Numbered from the stretch's first letter, positions 18,459-27,340 are shown. The stretch is DNA of 61,738 nt from Nocardia carnea (GCF_029869215.1 NZ_JARWPM010000180.1:1-61738); one strand, 5' to 3'. Made by a program: numbers and translations. The notes: generated by a model from the letters alone, not told the origin.

Positions 18459-18500
18459 AGTCCCCGGCGCCGGGCGCAACTGCGTCCAGCACCGGGGACT
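18459..18500 (+). terminator. Inverted repeat downstream of the secreted protein
   Basis: AGTCCCCGG (18459-18467) and CCGGGGACT (18492-18500) form a 9-bp stem with a 24-base loop, 13 bases after the stop codon. A terminator role fits the position. Confidence 0.45.
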
Positions 18501-18715
18501 TGCCGTGTCAGCGAATTGGAACGGACGCCATAGCCGGTGCCGATCTGCTGTCGCGGGCCCGTTCCCAAATCTGTGTACACCCGCGCACACTCATCTCGAC
18601 ACCGGTGTTATTTCCGCAGCGGCGCGCCCGCTCGATGAGAACCAGCAGCACCGGCACCAGTGATTCGAATCGATAGGGTTCGTTGCGCCCGGATCTCGAA
18701 TCGCTGATCCGCTAC

Positions 18716-19510
18716 TCAGGCGAGCCCGGCAACCGGTTCCGGGTTGATCTGATCCCGCCAGGCAAGCGCTTCCCGCACCTGCGTCAGGTCGTAATCGGGA
18801 CCGTTGATCCCCACCGTGAACAGCGTCGCACCCGCGGCGTGGTACGCCGGGGCGGCTTCGGTCCCGGGCCAGGCCACCGACCGTTCGATCTTCGCCGGTT
18901 CGGTACCCACCCGCGCACAATGCTCTTCGAGGATCCCGCTCTTGCGCGTGAACACATCGAGTTCGCCGAAGCTGTGCCAGATATGCGCGTATTCCGCGAC
19001 CAGCCGCAGCGTCTTCTTCTCGCCGCCACCACCGATCAGGATCGGGATCTCGCGCACCGGCTGCGGATTGAGCTTGCCCAGCCGGGCGGTGATCCGCGGC
19101 ATGTACTCCTTGAGCAGGTCCAGCCGGCTACCCGCGGTACCGAACTCGTAGCCGTACTCGTCGTAATCCTTCTCGAACCATCCCGATCCGATGCCCAGGA
19201 TCAGCCGGCCACCACTGATGTGGTCGACGGTCCGGGCCATATCGGCGAGCAGATCGGGGTTCCGGTAGCCACCCCCGGTGACCAGCGCCCCGATCTCGAC
19301 CCGTTCGGTCTGCTCGGCGAACGCCCCGAGCATGGTCCAGCATTCGAAATGGGCGCCGTCGGGGTCGCCGTAGAGCGGATAGAAATGATCCCAGTTGAAC
19401 ACGATATCCACGCCCGCGTCCTCGGCCCGCAACACCGCGTCGCGAATGAGTCCGTAATCGGGGGCGTGCTGGGGCTGGAGCTGAATTCCGATCCGAACCG
19501 GTCGGCTCAT
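18716..19510 (-). CDS. F420-dependent LLM-class oxidoreductase (TIGR03560-like)
   Basis: A 264-residue luciferase-like TIM barrel. Motifs include GIQLQPQHAPDY, FNWDHFYPLYGDP, LVTGGGYRNPDLLADMA, VDHISGGRLILGIGSGWFE and a phosphate-binding IPILIGGGGEKKTLRLVA, matching the TIGR03560 group of F420-using enzymes. It likely reduces or oxidises an unknown substrate with coenzyme F420. ATG 19510 is preferred over 19516 because GAGGAG is 8 bases away from the former and only 2 from the latter. Monocistronic. Confidence 0.88.
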   Translation of the reverse strand: MSRPVRIGIQLQPQHAPDYGLIRDAVLRAEDAGVDIVFNWDHFYPLYGDPDGAHFECWTMLGAFAEQTERVEIGALVTGGGYRNPDLLADMARTVDHISGGRLILGIGSGWFEKDYDEYGYEFGTAGSRLDLLKEYMPRITARLGKLNPQPVREIPILIGGGGEKKTLRLVAEYAHIWHSFGELDVFTRKSGILEEHCARVGTEPAKIERSVAWPGTEAAPAYHAAGATLFTVGINGPDYDLTQVREALAWRDQINPEPVAGLA

Positions 19511-19635
19511 CTGCATGACTCCTCGTCGTCGGGTTGATCTCCCGCCCCCGAGGCTACTGCGTTTCCCGGGCCATCTCCCCGCGTACACGACCGCCCGAGG
19601 ACAGCCTCGGCCGAAGCCGACAGCTCACGCCACGG

Positions 19636-20016
19636 CTATCGGTCGCGGGCGCCCGCTGCGGAAATGATCCACTGACCTCGCGGGTACGAGCAGTCGGCTC
19701 GATCCCGTACCGCCGGAGCCTGCCGGGGCACCGGGCCGGGTGGGATGCGGTCGTAGGCGACGAGGGTCGCGTGGGCGGCGTGTTCGCGGGGGCAGTCGTG
19801 GTTGCGGTGGTGGTGGAGGGCGTTGTGGGCGTCGTCGAGGCTCAGCGGGGTGCCGGGTAGGCCGCAGGTCCATGCGGTGGGAGTCGGCACCCGGTAGGTG
19901 TGGGTGCGGGGGTACAGCGGCGGGTCGGCGGGCCAGATGCATCCGAGCGCGACGACCGCGACACCGCAGACGGCCAAGGTGACAGCGATCGTGGACAGGA
20001 TGTTCCACAGGTTCAT
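19636..20016 (-). CDS. Small single-span membrane protein
   Basis: A 126-residue protein beginning MNLWNILSTIAVTLAVCGVA, with one N-terminal transmembrane helix and a Cys/His/Pro-rich outer part (CGLPGTPLSLDDAHNALHHH; DCPREHAAHATLVAYDRIPPG). Its ATG overlaps the stop of the preceding gene (ATGA), so the two are coupled. I recall similar gene pairs in other Nocardia. Function is unknown. It ends close to the divergently placed F420 oxidoreductase gene. Confidence 0.6.
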   Translation of the reverse strand: MNLWNILSTIAVTLAVCGVAVVALGCIWPADPPLYPRTHTYRVPTPTAWTCGLPGTPLSLDDAHNALHHHRNHDCPREHAAHATLVAYDRIPPGPVPRQAPAVRDRADCSYPRGQWIISAAGARDR

Positions 20017-20372
20017 ACCGGGACCTCGCCGGAGCCGAGTGGTGTGCTGGGTGTCCACACCATGGGCGGGCACACGGTTTCCAGCCGGTAGCCGAGATCG
20101 CAGATCCGGGTGGGCTGGTTGTCGACCTGGCCGAGATCGAACGCGATGATCACCGCCGCGGAAAGTTCGGTGGCGAGTGCGCGGACGTAGGTGAGCGGGT
20201 CGGGATCATCGGCCGGTGGGCGCACGGTGTAGAGGTAGCGGTACCCGGATTCCCGAGCGTGACGCTGGATTTCGCGGGCATATCGGTCGGCGTGGTGCGC
20301 GGAGAGGTCGACACGGACGAATCCGATCGCGGTCGGCAGGTAGCCGGGTGGCGGCGCAGAGGGATACGGCAT
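20013..20372 (-). CDS. Small resolvase-like fold protein
   Basis: A 119-residue protein. The segment AIGFVRVDLSAHHADRYAREI, then GYRYLYTVRPP, ATELSAAVIIAFDLGQVD and ICDLGYRLETVCPPMVW, follows the strand-helix order of a serine-recombinase N-terminal domain. The catalytic Ser and the Arg cluster of true recombinases are not evident, so it is probably a non-catalytic relative. GGAG precedes ATG 20372 by 5 bases. It is coupled to the membrane protein gene and divergent from the XRE gene. The recombinase relation is a fold-level impression. Confidence 0.55.
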   Translation of the reverse strand: MPYPSAPPPGYLPTAIGFVRVDLSAHHADRYAREIQRHARESGYRYLYTVRPPADDPDPLTYVRALATELSAAVIIAFDLGQVDNQPTRICDLGYRLETVCPPMVWTPSTPLGSGEVPV

Positions 20373-20740
20373 TGGTACTCCGGAATCGGTCGATGAAGGA
20401 AGGGCCGGCGACGTCGGTCCGCACCGGCACATGCCTCGACAGCGGGATACAAACGGCATTGCGGTAAGGCCGGACAACGTCCGACCACATTCCGTGGCGG
20501 AACGGCCGATTCCGCGACGGAAAGCTCTGGAACACAAGCACTGTGGCGCTCGCCGCGCTCCGGACCGCGGGACTGCCCGAACGCCTGACCTAGGAGAACA
20601 CGAGGGATACGCTGGTCCCAGCCGAATCGACCGGCTCGAACGAGACTGCTGCGCTGTGCCAGAGCGAGATTCGAACCCTGTCGGCGGCTGATTCGATTTC
20701 GGGGTGCTATTTCATTCGTTTTTCCGAACGGAGGACAGCT
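20373..20740. other. Divergent intergenic region
   Basis: About 370 bases separate the resolvase-like gene from the XRE gene. It includes GAGATTCGAACCC near 20660, which resembles a tRNA T-loop, but no matching stem exists. I see no gene. It must hold the promoters of both flanking units. Confidence 0.4.
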
Positions 20741-21637
20741 ATGACCAGTGACGACGGCGCCGAACCGTCGACCCTCCCGCGGCGGCAGCTGGGAAGGTTT
20801 CTGCGCGAGCACCGGGAAGCCACCGGGCTCACCTTCGCCAAAGCCGCCGCCTTGGTGGAATTGAGCCAGGCCGCGCTACAGCGCATCGAATCGGCGAAGA
20901 CCAAGAAGGTGCGGACGGTGGATGTGCGGGCGCTGTGCGAGCTGTACGAGGTCACCCCCGAGGAGACTGCACGGGCGCTCGATCTGGCGGAACAGGCGAA
21001 GGTGACTTCGTGGTACACGGCGTTCGCCGGGCTCTACAGCGATCCGACGTTCAATATGTACGTCGAGTTGTCCGCGTCGGCACGGCAACTGATCTCGTAT
21101 CACGAGATCGTGCTCGGGCTCCTTCAAACACCCGACTACGCACGCGCATTGATCGGCAGCTTCTACCGGGAGGACAACTCGGAAGATATCGAACGCCGGG
21201 TGGAGCTGCGGATGAAACGCCAATCGATCGTGACCCGCAAGGCCGATCCCGTTCGGCTCGAACTGTTACTGCACGAATCAGCGCTGCGGAGGGTCGTCGG
21301 CGGTCCCAAGGTGATGGCGGAACAAATGCGGCATCTGGCCGAAATCAGCAAACGTCCGAACATCTCCCTGCGAATTCATCCATTCGCTGATGGGTGCGCG
21401 ACCGGACTGTGCCATGGACCTTTCGTGATCCTGGACTTCGGAACCGATGCCAAAGGTAGGCCCGCGGAACCTCCAGTGGTGTATCTCGAAGGAGCGATGC
21501 GACCGGACTTGTATCTCGAAAGCGCCGATGACGTTCGTAGCTACCATGAACTTGCTTCGTCCATTCGGAGTGCAGCACTGGACGAGACACAATCGCGAGA
21601 CCTGCTCAGGCGGGCAGCTAGGAGTTACACAGCATGA
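20741..21637 (+). CDS. XRE-family regulator with DUF5753 domain
   Basis: A 298-residue protein. The N-terminal helix-turn-helix is LGRFLREHREATGLTFAKAA, then ALVELSQAALQRIESAK. The DUF5753 sensor-like domain begins at about residue 95 with YVELSASARQLISYHEIVLG, then LLQTPDYARAL and the late LRIHPFADG. Such BldD/WhiJ-like regulators in actinobacteria are paired with small DUF397 proteins, and some pairs behave like toxin-antitoxin or developmental switches. GGAGG precedes ATG 20741, and its stop overlaps the DUF397 start. Confidence 0.92.
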   Translation: MTSDDGAEPSTLPRRQLGRFLREHREATGLTFAKAAALVELSQAALQRIESAKTKKVRTVDVRALCELYEVTPEETARALDLAEQAKVTSWYTAFAGLYSDPTFNMYVELSASARQLISYHEIVLGLLQTPDYARALIGSFYREDNSEDIERRVELRMKRQSIVTRKADPVRLELLLHESALRRVVGGPKVMAEQMRHLAEISKRPNISLRIHPFADGCATGLCHGPFVILDFGTDAKGRPAEPPVVYLEGAMRPDLYLESADDVRSYHELASSIRSAALDETQSRDLLRRAARSYTA

Positions 21638-21846
21638 CTACTGATCTATCCGGGGCGGAGTGGTTCAAGAGCAGCCGCAGTGGCGGCCGTACCGACTGCG
21701 TCGAGGTGGCCTGGCTGGCCGGCGGTCGGGTTGGTGTGCGCGACTCGAAGAACCCGTCCGGACCTGCGCTTGTCTTCGCTCCCGAAGGCTGGGATTCCTT
21801 CGCGACCGCGATCCGGAGCGGCCGCTTCGCGTCAACGGTCCGATAG
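21634..21846 (+). CDS. DUF397 domain-containing protein
   Basis: A 70-residue protein with the full DUF397 pattern: AEWFKSSRSGG, then DCVEVAWL, VGVRDSKNPSGPALVF and WDSFATAIRSGRF. It starts with ATGA overlap on the XRE gene, the standard arrangement. In streptomycetes such proteins antagonise their partner regulator; the same role is likely here. Confidence 0.92.
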   Translation: MTTDLSGAEWFKSSRSGGRTDCVEVAWLAGGRVGVRDSKNPSGPALVFAPEGWDSFATAIRSGRFASTVR

Positions 21847-22041
21847 CGATCGCTCTCAACGGCGTGGCCGGCGGAGTGACGCCGTTGGGCGAGACCCGTC
21901 CCGGCGACGGTCCTGCATGGGTTTCGTAACGGATGGGTACAGCCGGTTTCCGGGCGGTTTCCGGCGGTAGCATTTCGGGCGCGTCTCGTTGTCACGGCCT
22001 TCGGCGGGTCGGCGAATACGCACAGAAGGAGGAGTTCGCTC

Positions 22042-22869
22042 ATGCCTGTGTGCTCGACTCGCGACAATGTGAACATCTATTACAAGGATTGGGGAACCGG
22101 CCGCCCCGTCGTCTTCATCCACGGCTGGCCGCTGAATGCGGACGCCTGGGACGACCAGATGAAATGCGTCGCCGATCATGGCTACCGCGGTATCGCGCAC
22201 GATCGGCGGGGTCACGGGCGATCGGATCAGCCGTGGAAGGGCTACGACTTCGACACCTTCGCCGACGATCTGAACGACCTGCTGACCAGCCTCGATCTCC
22301 ACGATGTGACGCTGGTGGCGCACAGCATGGGCGGGGGTGAACTCGCCCGCTATATCGGCCGGCACGGTACCGGCCGAATCCAGTCGGCGGTGCTGCTCTC
22401 GGCGATTCCGCCACTCATGATCAAAACCGAAAACAATCCGGAGGGTGTTCCGGAAAAGGTTTTCGAGGAGATCAAATCCGGGATACTCGGTGAGCGGTCG
22501 CAATTTTGGAAGGATACTTCCGAGGGATTTTTCAGCGCGAACCGTCCGGGCACCAAGGCAACCCAAGGAAATCGGGATGCGTTCTGGTTCATGGCGATGC
22601 ACGAAAGCATCGAAGCGGGAGTGAAATGCGTCGATGCGTTCGCGTATACGGATTTCACCGAAGACCTCCGGAAATTCGATATACCCACACTGGTTGTGCA
22701 CGGTGACGACGATCAGGTCGTGCCCATCGACGCCACCGGCCGCAAATCAGCGGAGATCATCGCCGACGCGACGCTGAAGGTTTACGAGGGCGGTTCGCAC
22801 GGTATCGCGCTGGTTCCCGGCGACAAGGAACGCTTCAACGCCGACCTGCTGGAGTTCCTCGACCGCTGA
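22042..22869 (+). CDS. Alpha/beta hydrolase (non-heme haloperoxidase-like)
   Basis: A 275-residue hydrolase of the cofactor-free chloroperoxidase/arylesterase type. It has the oxyanion-region HGWPLNADAW, the conserved HDRRGHGRSDQPW, the nucleophile elbow AHSMGGGE, the acid in HGDDDQVVPI and the histidine in GGSHGIALV. No signal peptide. AAGGAGGA precedes ATG 22042. Natural substrates are probably esters; perhydrolase activity is common in the family. A strong hairpin terminator follows. Confidence 0.9.
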   Translation: MPVCSTRDNVNIYYKDWGTGRPVVFIHGWPLNADAWDDQMKCVADHGYRGIAHDRRGHGRSDQPWKGYDFDTFADDLNDLLTSLDLHDVTLVAHSMGGGELARYIGRHGTGRIQSAVLLSAIPPLMIKTENNPEGVPEKVFEEIKSGILGERSQFWKDTSEGFFSANRPGTKATQGNRDAFWFMAMHESIEAGVKCVDAFAYTDFTEDLRKFDIPTLVVHGDDDQVVPIDATGRKSAEIIADATLKVYEGGSHGIALVPGDKERFNADLLEFLDR

Positions 22870-22881
22870 GCGCCCACCCGA

Positions 22882-22916
22882 GGATCGCGTTGCCCGGCGC
22901 TCGGGTAACGCGATCC
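22882..22916 (+). terminator. Strong hairpin terminator
   Basis: GGATCGCGTTGCCCG (22882-22896) pairs with CGGGTAACGCGATCC (22902-22916), a 15-bp stem with a single G-T pair and a 5-base loop, 13 bases after the hydrolase stop. Confidence 0.8.
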
Positions 22917-23127
22917 TTCGCAGGTCAGGAACCGCTGAGGACGGCCGCAGACATCGTGCCGAGCGAATCGGCGGTGGGCAGGTGTCTGCCGCAGTGTGGG
23001 CGGGTGGCCGGCGCAAGCGGTCGGACTTGGTCTATAGCGGCGTCTCGGCCGATGCTGCGATCCCATTACCGTAGGCTGCCGAGAGCACGGTCGCGTGGGG
23101 CGGCCGGAGACGAGGCTGGGGAGGGTC

Positions 23128-24705
23128 GTGAAGTATTTCAATACGGCTGGGCCGTGTTACCCACAGATGCACTACATGCTGCCCGCAGTCGAACGCCTGC
23201 CCGACGCCCACCGCATGGTCGAGCGCGGCCAGTACTTCGTACTGCACGCCCCCCGGCAAACCGGAAAGACCACCAGCCTGGCCAACCTGGCGCGCCAGCT
23301 CACCGCTGATGGAAACTACCTCGCCCTGCATTTCTCCTGCGAGGCCGCGAGTACCTTCGCCCACGATATCGGCGCCACCGAACAGGCCCTGCTCGGCCGG
23401 ATCTACGCCGCCGGCCTGGCTGCCAACCTCCCACCCGAACTGATGCCGCCCACCCCGTGGCCCGACGCTCCGCCTGGCACCGCACTGACGGTCGGCCTGG
23501 CCACCTGGGTCGCACAATGCCCGCGCCCGCTGGTGCTCTTCTTCGATGAAATCGATTCCCTGCGCGACGATGCCCTGATCAGTATCCTTCGGCAGCTGCG
23601 CGATGGCTACACCACCAACAGGCCCGGCTTCGTGCACTCGATCGCGCTGTGTGGCCTCCGCGATGTCCGCGACTACAAAGCCGCAGCTGGGGGCGATCCC
23701 TCCCGGCTCGGTAGCGCCAGTCCGTTCAACATCAAGGTCAAATCGGTCCGGATGGGTGATTTCACCCGCGACGAAGTCGACGCGCTGTATGGGCAGCACA
23801 CCGCCGCGACGGGTCAGGAGTTCAGCCCCCGCGCCCTGGATCTGGCCTTCCACTACACCCAGGGCCAGCCCTGGCTGGTCAACGCCCTCGCCGCGGAAGT
23901 CATCGACGAGATGCGGATCGAATCCACCATCACCGACGACCATATCGACCAGGCCAAAGAACGACTGATCGTCGCCCGCGCCACCCACCTGGACTCCCTG
24001 GTCGACAAACTCACCGAACCCCGCATCCAGAAGATCATCGAACCGCTGATCGCCGGGCAGAACGTGGACAGTGACCCCGCGTTCACCGACGCCCGCGCCT
24101 ACGCCGCCGACCTCGGCCTCGTTGCGCCCAACAACCCCATTCGTATCGCCAACCCCATCTACAACGAAGTCATCCTCCGCGTCCTGGGCTCTGGAATCGA
24201 AGCAAACATCGTTTCCGGCCCAGCACAGTTCCGGCTGCCCGACGGACGCCTCGACTTCGATCGCCTGCTCACCGAATTCGCCGCTTTCTGGAAAGAGAAC
24301 GGCGAAATACTGGCCGGCGACCAGCGCTACCACGAGGTCGCCCCGCAACTCGTCCTCATGGCCTTCCTGCACCGCATCGTCAACGGCGGCGGCTATATCG
24401 ACCGCGAGTACGGCGTCGGCCGCGGCCGCATCGACCTGCTTATTCGGCAGCCCTACACCGGCACCGACGGACACCGCGCCGAACAACGCGAAGCACTCGA
24501 GCTCAAAGTCTGGGCGGACAAACAGACAGACCCCCTGGAACAAGGCCTCGACCAGTTGGACGGCTACCTCGACCGCCTCGATCTCCCCACCGGGGTGCTG
24601 GTGATATTCGACCGCCGCAAGAAAGCGGCCCCGATCACCGACCGCACCGCGTTCAGCGAAATCATGTCCCCGAAGGGCCGCACGATTACCTTGCTCCGCG
24701 CTTGA
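23128..24705 (+). CDS. AAA-like ATPase with C-terminal PD-(D/E)XK-like domain
   Basis: A 525-residue protein. The N-terminal ATPase has Walker A APRQTGKTTS (residues 41-50) and Walker B LVLFFDEIDSL with D140 and E141. A winged-helix-like middle follows. The C-terminal region has RGRIDLLIR (about 433) and EALELKVWADK (about 458), matching the D...ExK pattern of a PD-(D/E)XK nuclease-type fold. GTG 23128 follows GGGGAGG; GTG 23095 is an alternative. It is a stand-alone gene bracketed by hairpin terminators. Function is unknown. The architecture recalls mobile or defence-linked ATPase-nucleases. Confidence 0.8.
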   Translation: MKYFNTAGPCYPQMHYMLPAVERLPDAHRMVERGQYFVLHAPRQTGKTTSLANLARQLTADGNYLALHFSCEAASTFAHDIGATEQALLGRIYAAGLAANLPPELMPPTPWPDAPPGTALTVGLATWVAQCPRPLVLFFDEIDSLRDDALISILRQLRDGYTTNRPGFVHSIALCGLRDVRDYKAAAGGDPSRLGSASPFNIKVKSVRMGDFTRDEVDALYGQHTAATGQEFSPRALDLAFHYTQGQPWLVNALAAEVIDEMRIESTITDDHIDQAKERLIVARATHLDSLVDKLTEPRIQKIIEPLIAGQNVDSDPAFTDARAYAADLGLVAPNNPIRIANPIYNEVILRVLGSGIEANIVSGPAQFRLPDGRLDFDRLLTEFAAFWKENGEILAGDQRYHEVAPQLVLMAFLHRIVNGGGYIDREYGVGRGRIDLLIRQPYTGTDGHRAEQREALELKVWADKQTDPLEQGLDQLDGYLDRLDLPTGVLVIFDRRKKAAPITDRTAFSEIMSPKGRTITLLRA

Positions 24706-24740
24706 TTCGCCGTCGAAGCCATCAGCACCACGGGCTGGTC

Positions 24741-24777
24741 GGCGCCGCGTTGCGCTGGTATCGCGTAACGCGGCGCC
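24741..24777. terminator. Bidirectional hairpin terminator
   Basis: GGCGCCGCGTTGCG (24741-24754) and CGTAACGCGGCGCC (24764-24777) form a 14-bp stem with one G-T or A-C mismatch and a 9-base loop between two convergent genes. The GCGTTGCG core matches that of the terminator at 22882-22916. Confidence 0.75.
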
Positions 24778-24793
24778 GCTGCCGGTAGGGAAA

Positions 24794-26230
24794 TCAGCCG
24801 CGGACGGCCTTCATCAGGGTGTCCAGTGATTCGGCCGAGGGGAGCGCGAGTGCGTGACCGGCGACCGCGCGGGCGGCGTCCGGCGCCAGCCGCTCCTCGA
24901 CGTTGAGGTCGAATTTCATGGTGAGTTCGGCGTCGGAGAGCGGGTTGGCCGGGCCGCCGCGATTGTGGTCGACACGGGCTTGGTGCCAGGCGCCGTCGCG
25001 GGTGCGGACGCGCAGTACCGCCGGGAACTGGTGCGGGTAGATCTCGTCGCAGCGGTCGTCGCTGTGCGCGGTGACCAGCCGGGCGAGGGCGAGCGTCGCC
25101 GGATCCTGCGCCGCCTCGTCGGTGAAATCGGCGTGCCCCACACCGAGGCCCGAACCGCCGAGCAACGCGCGGGCCACCGTGTACGGGCCCGAGAAGGCCG
25201 CGTGGTAGCCGGATTCGGGGGCCGCCTTGGCGGCGGGCGGTTCGGCGATGGTGCGAAGCACCGGTTTCGGGACGCCGAGCTGGATTTCGACGATATCGGC
25301 CGGGTCGATATCGCGGCGCAGGATACGAGCGGCGTCGATACCGGCGTGGGTGAAATGGTTGCAGGGGTAGGGCTTGAAGAAGATGCCGGGGAGTTCCCAG
25401 TGGTCGCCGAGGCGGTCGAGGACTTTCGCGGTATCGGCACGGTCGCCGCAGAAGGCATGCAGGAAACCGAAGCGGCCCTCGATCACAGTGGGCGGGCCGG
25501 TGAGGCCGTGCCGCGCGAATTCCGCCGCGGTGACGCCGGAATGGGCGGCCCAGCCGCAGTGGGCACGTTTGACGGTGCCGCCGGTGCGGTTGGCCTCGAG
25601 CAGGCCGGCGCCGAAGCTGGCGGCGATGCCCATGGCGTCGGCGATACCTTCGACGTCCAGGTCGTAGAGCATGGCCGCGGCGGCGGCCGAGCCGACGGCG
25701 CCGCAGATGGAGGTGGCGTGCTGGCCGCGTTCGAAGAATTCCGAATTGCCGAGTTCTTCGTCGTAACCACCCATGCCGAGGCGCACCGCGATTTCGATCC
25801 CCACGCCCGCGGCGTCGAGGACGGCGGCGCCGATGGCCCCGGTCGCTTCACCGACCGCGAGGGCGGCGGGGACGACGGACGCCGACGGGTGCAGGACCGA
25901 CGGGAGGTGGGTGTCGTCGGAATCCATCGAATGGGCGAGAGTTCCGTTGATCAGGGCGGCGGTGGCGGCGGGGAATTTGTCTCCGGTGCCGATACCGGTG
26001 GCGCGGGGGGCGCCGGCCCAGTCGCGGGCGACCGCGGTGACGGCGTGGGCCGAGGGCTGCGCGTGTGCCGCGAGGGAGTTGCCGAGAACGTCGAGAACGC
26101 GGCGGGCCACGTCCTTGCGGAGGTCGGCGGAGAGCCCTTCGGCGCGGGTCCGGTCGGCCAAGGCCGCGAGCCGGCCGACAACGGTGTTCTCCAAGTCGTG
26201 GCGAGCACTCGCGCTGGGCTGATCAGGCAT
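24794..26230 (-). CDS. MmgE/PrpD family protein
   Basis: A 478-residue protein of the 2-methylcitrate dehydratase/cis-aconitate decarboxylase superfamily. Family patterns include LGNSLAAHA, ALINGTLAHSMDSDDTH, HPSASVVPAALAVGE, GMGGYDEELG, KPYPCNHFTHAGIDAA and SGPYTVARALLGG. Members act on small di- and tricarboxylates by dehydration, decarboxylation or epimerisation. It is the last gene of the leftward catabolic operon, separated from the cyclase gene by about 270 bases of tandem intergenic repeats. The exact reaction is unknown. Confidence 0.9.
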   Translation of the reverse strand: MPDQPSASARHDLENTVVGRLAALADRTRAEGLSADLRKDVARRVLDVLGNSLAAHAQPSAHAVTAVARDWAGAPRATGIGTGDKFPAATAALINGTLAHSMDSDDTHLPSVLHPSASVVPAALAVGEATGAIGAAVLDAAGVGIEIAVRLGMGGYDEELGNSEFFERGQHATSICGAVGSAAAAAMLYDLDVEGIADAMGIAASFGAGLLEANRTGGTVKRAHCGWAAHSGVTAAEFARHGLTGPPTVIEGRFGFLHAFCGDRADTAKVLDRLGDHWELPGIFFKPYPCNHFTHAGIDAARILRRDIDPADIVEIQLGVPKPVLRTIAEPPAAKAAPESGYHAAFSGPYTVARALLGGSGLGVGHADFTDEAAQDPATLALARLVTAHSDDRCDEIYPHQFPAVLRVRTRDGAWHQARVDHNRGGPANPLSDAELTMKFDLNVEERLAPDAARAVAGHALALPSAESLDTLMKAVRG

Positions 26231-26232
26231 GA

Positions 26233-26510
26233 CAGGTTCCTCCGTAGTTACGCTTCGTTTCCGGGCCTGACGCGCTCACGCTGTATCTACGGGGCGCGAG
26301 CGAGGGCCTTGCGTGGTGACACTGCGCTACCGCCTCCGGGCACGACTCGCCTATGCGGTGTCCATGCGGCATGAGCAAGGGCCCCGTGGGGTGACGCTGC
26401 GCTACCGCCTCCGGGCACGACTCACCCATGCGGTGTCCATGCGGCATGAGCGAGAACCCTCCGTGGTCACGCTCCGCGACCGCTTCCCGACCCGGCCCGC
26501 TCATGCCGGG
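26233..26510. repeat. Tandem array of the GCATGAGC intergenic repeat
   Basis: Three to four divergent tandem units of about 65-80 bases. Recurrent pieces are GCATGAGC, a CCGTGGTCACGCTCCGC-like core, CTACCGCCTCCGGGCACGAC and CCATGCGGTGTCCATGCG. The last unit (about 26444-26508) aligns with the single copy at 2594-2660, including both GCATGAGCG / CGCTCATGC ends. The array sits inside an operon, just upstream of the MmgE/PrpD start, and its final bases overlap the cyclase 3' end. Confidence 0.75.
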
Positions 26511-27340
26511 ACAACTGCGACCGGGCGTACCGGCGATCCGGTGCCGCCGGTGATGCGCAGCGGCGCCATGACGAAGGTGAACTCGGTGAGCCCGCGGGCG
26601 CTCGCGGCTTCGAGGTTCAGGTGTTCGATGATGTGGATACCGTTCTCCACCAGGAGGATCCGGTGCACGGGGAGCACACTGTGACCCTTACCCGGCGGAA
26701 TGTGCTCGAACGCGGTGGTATCCGCGCCCGCCGCCACGATACCCGCGTCGGCCAGCCACTGCGCCGCGCCCACCTCGGCACCCGGAACCCCGTCCTGCTG
26801 GCCGAGATACCGCTGAGCGTCCTCGAAATGCCGGGCCCAGCCAGTGCGGATGAGCACCACATCGCCGCGGCGCGGGGTCACGCCGGCGGCCTCGGCGGCA
26901 TCGCGCAGGTCTTGTTCGGTGACGGCCTGGCCGGCTTCCAGTGCCTCGACACCGCGCACGCGCGGGATATCGAGCAGCAGCCCGCGGCGCAGCATGAACG
27001 GGATGTTCTCCGCGCCGTGCTTCGAGTGACGGCCGCCGCGCTGCGCTTCCTCGGCGTCGATATCGCCGTGCAGTTTGCCGCAGTGGCTGACGTGCGAAAG
27101 AGCGTCCACGTGAGTGCCGACATGACCGCCGGTCACGATGATCTCGTTGGACGCCGAACCGCCGTCGGGGCGGACCATATCGCCGTGCCGGCGGATGAGG
27201 GTCATCCGGAAGCCGGGATGGTTGGGGGAACACGGCATACCCGTCGTATAGGGATGGCCGAGTTCGACGATATCGAGTTCGCTGCCCACGACGGCGTTCA
27301 ACAGTGCGTCGGGGCCTGCGGTAACGGTCTGTCCGGTCAT
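26501..27340 (-). CDS. Cyclase family metal-dependent hydrolase
   Basis: A 279-residue protein of the kynurenine formamidase/isatin hydrolase superfamily. The metal motif GGHVGTHVDALSHV matches HxGTHxDxPxH, and a later HIIEHLNLE supplies further ligands. These enzymes hydrolyse amide or lactam bonds with Mn or Zn. ATG 27340 overlaps the stop of the lyase gene (ATGA) and has GAGGAG upstream. Together with the cyclic amidohydrolase of the divergent operon it suggests that the substrate contains more than one amide bond or ring. Confidence 0.88.
   Translation of the reverse strand: MTGQTVTAGPDALLNAVVGSELDIVELGHPYTTGMPCSPNHPGFRMTLIRRHGDMVRPDGGSASNEIIVTGGHVGTHVDALSHVSHCGKLHGDIDAEEAQRGGRHSKHGAENIPFMLRRGLLLDIPRVRGVEALEAGQAVTEQDLRDAAEAAGVTPRRGDVVLIRTGWARHFEDAQRYLGQQDGVPGAEVGAAQWLADAGIVAAGADTTAFEHIPPGKGHSVLPVHRILLVENGIHIIEHLNLEAASARGLTEFTFVMAPLRITGGTGSPVRPVAVVPA

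Noticed and set aside
20640..20700. tRNA-like GGGTTCGAATC on the minus strand
   Set aside because: The bases flanking the loop do not pair into a T-stem and no anticodon or acceptor arm can be built.
23032..24543. 503-codon open frame opposite the AAA ATPase gene
   Set aside because: No ribosome site or recognisable domain; the plus strand has Walker motifs.
26233..26504. A 93-codon open frame in the tandem repeat array
   Set aside because: Its periodic peptide simply reflects the 75-base DNA repeats, and the same units occur elsewhere in non-coding DNA.
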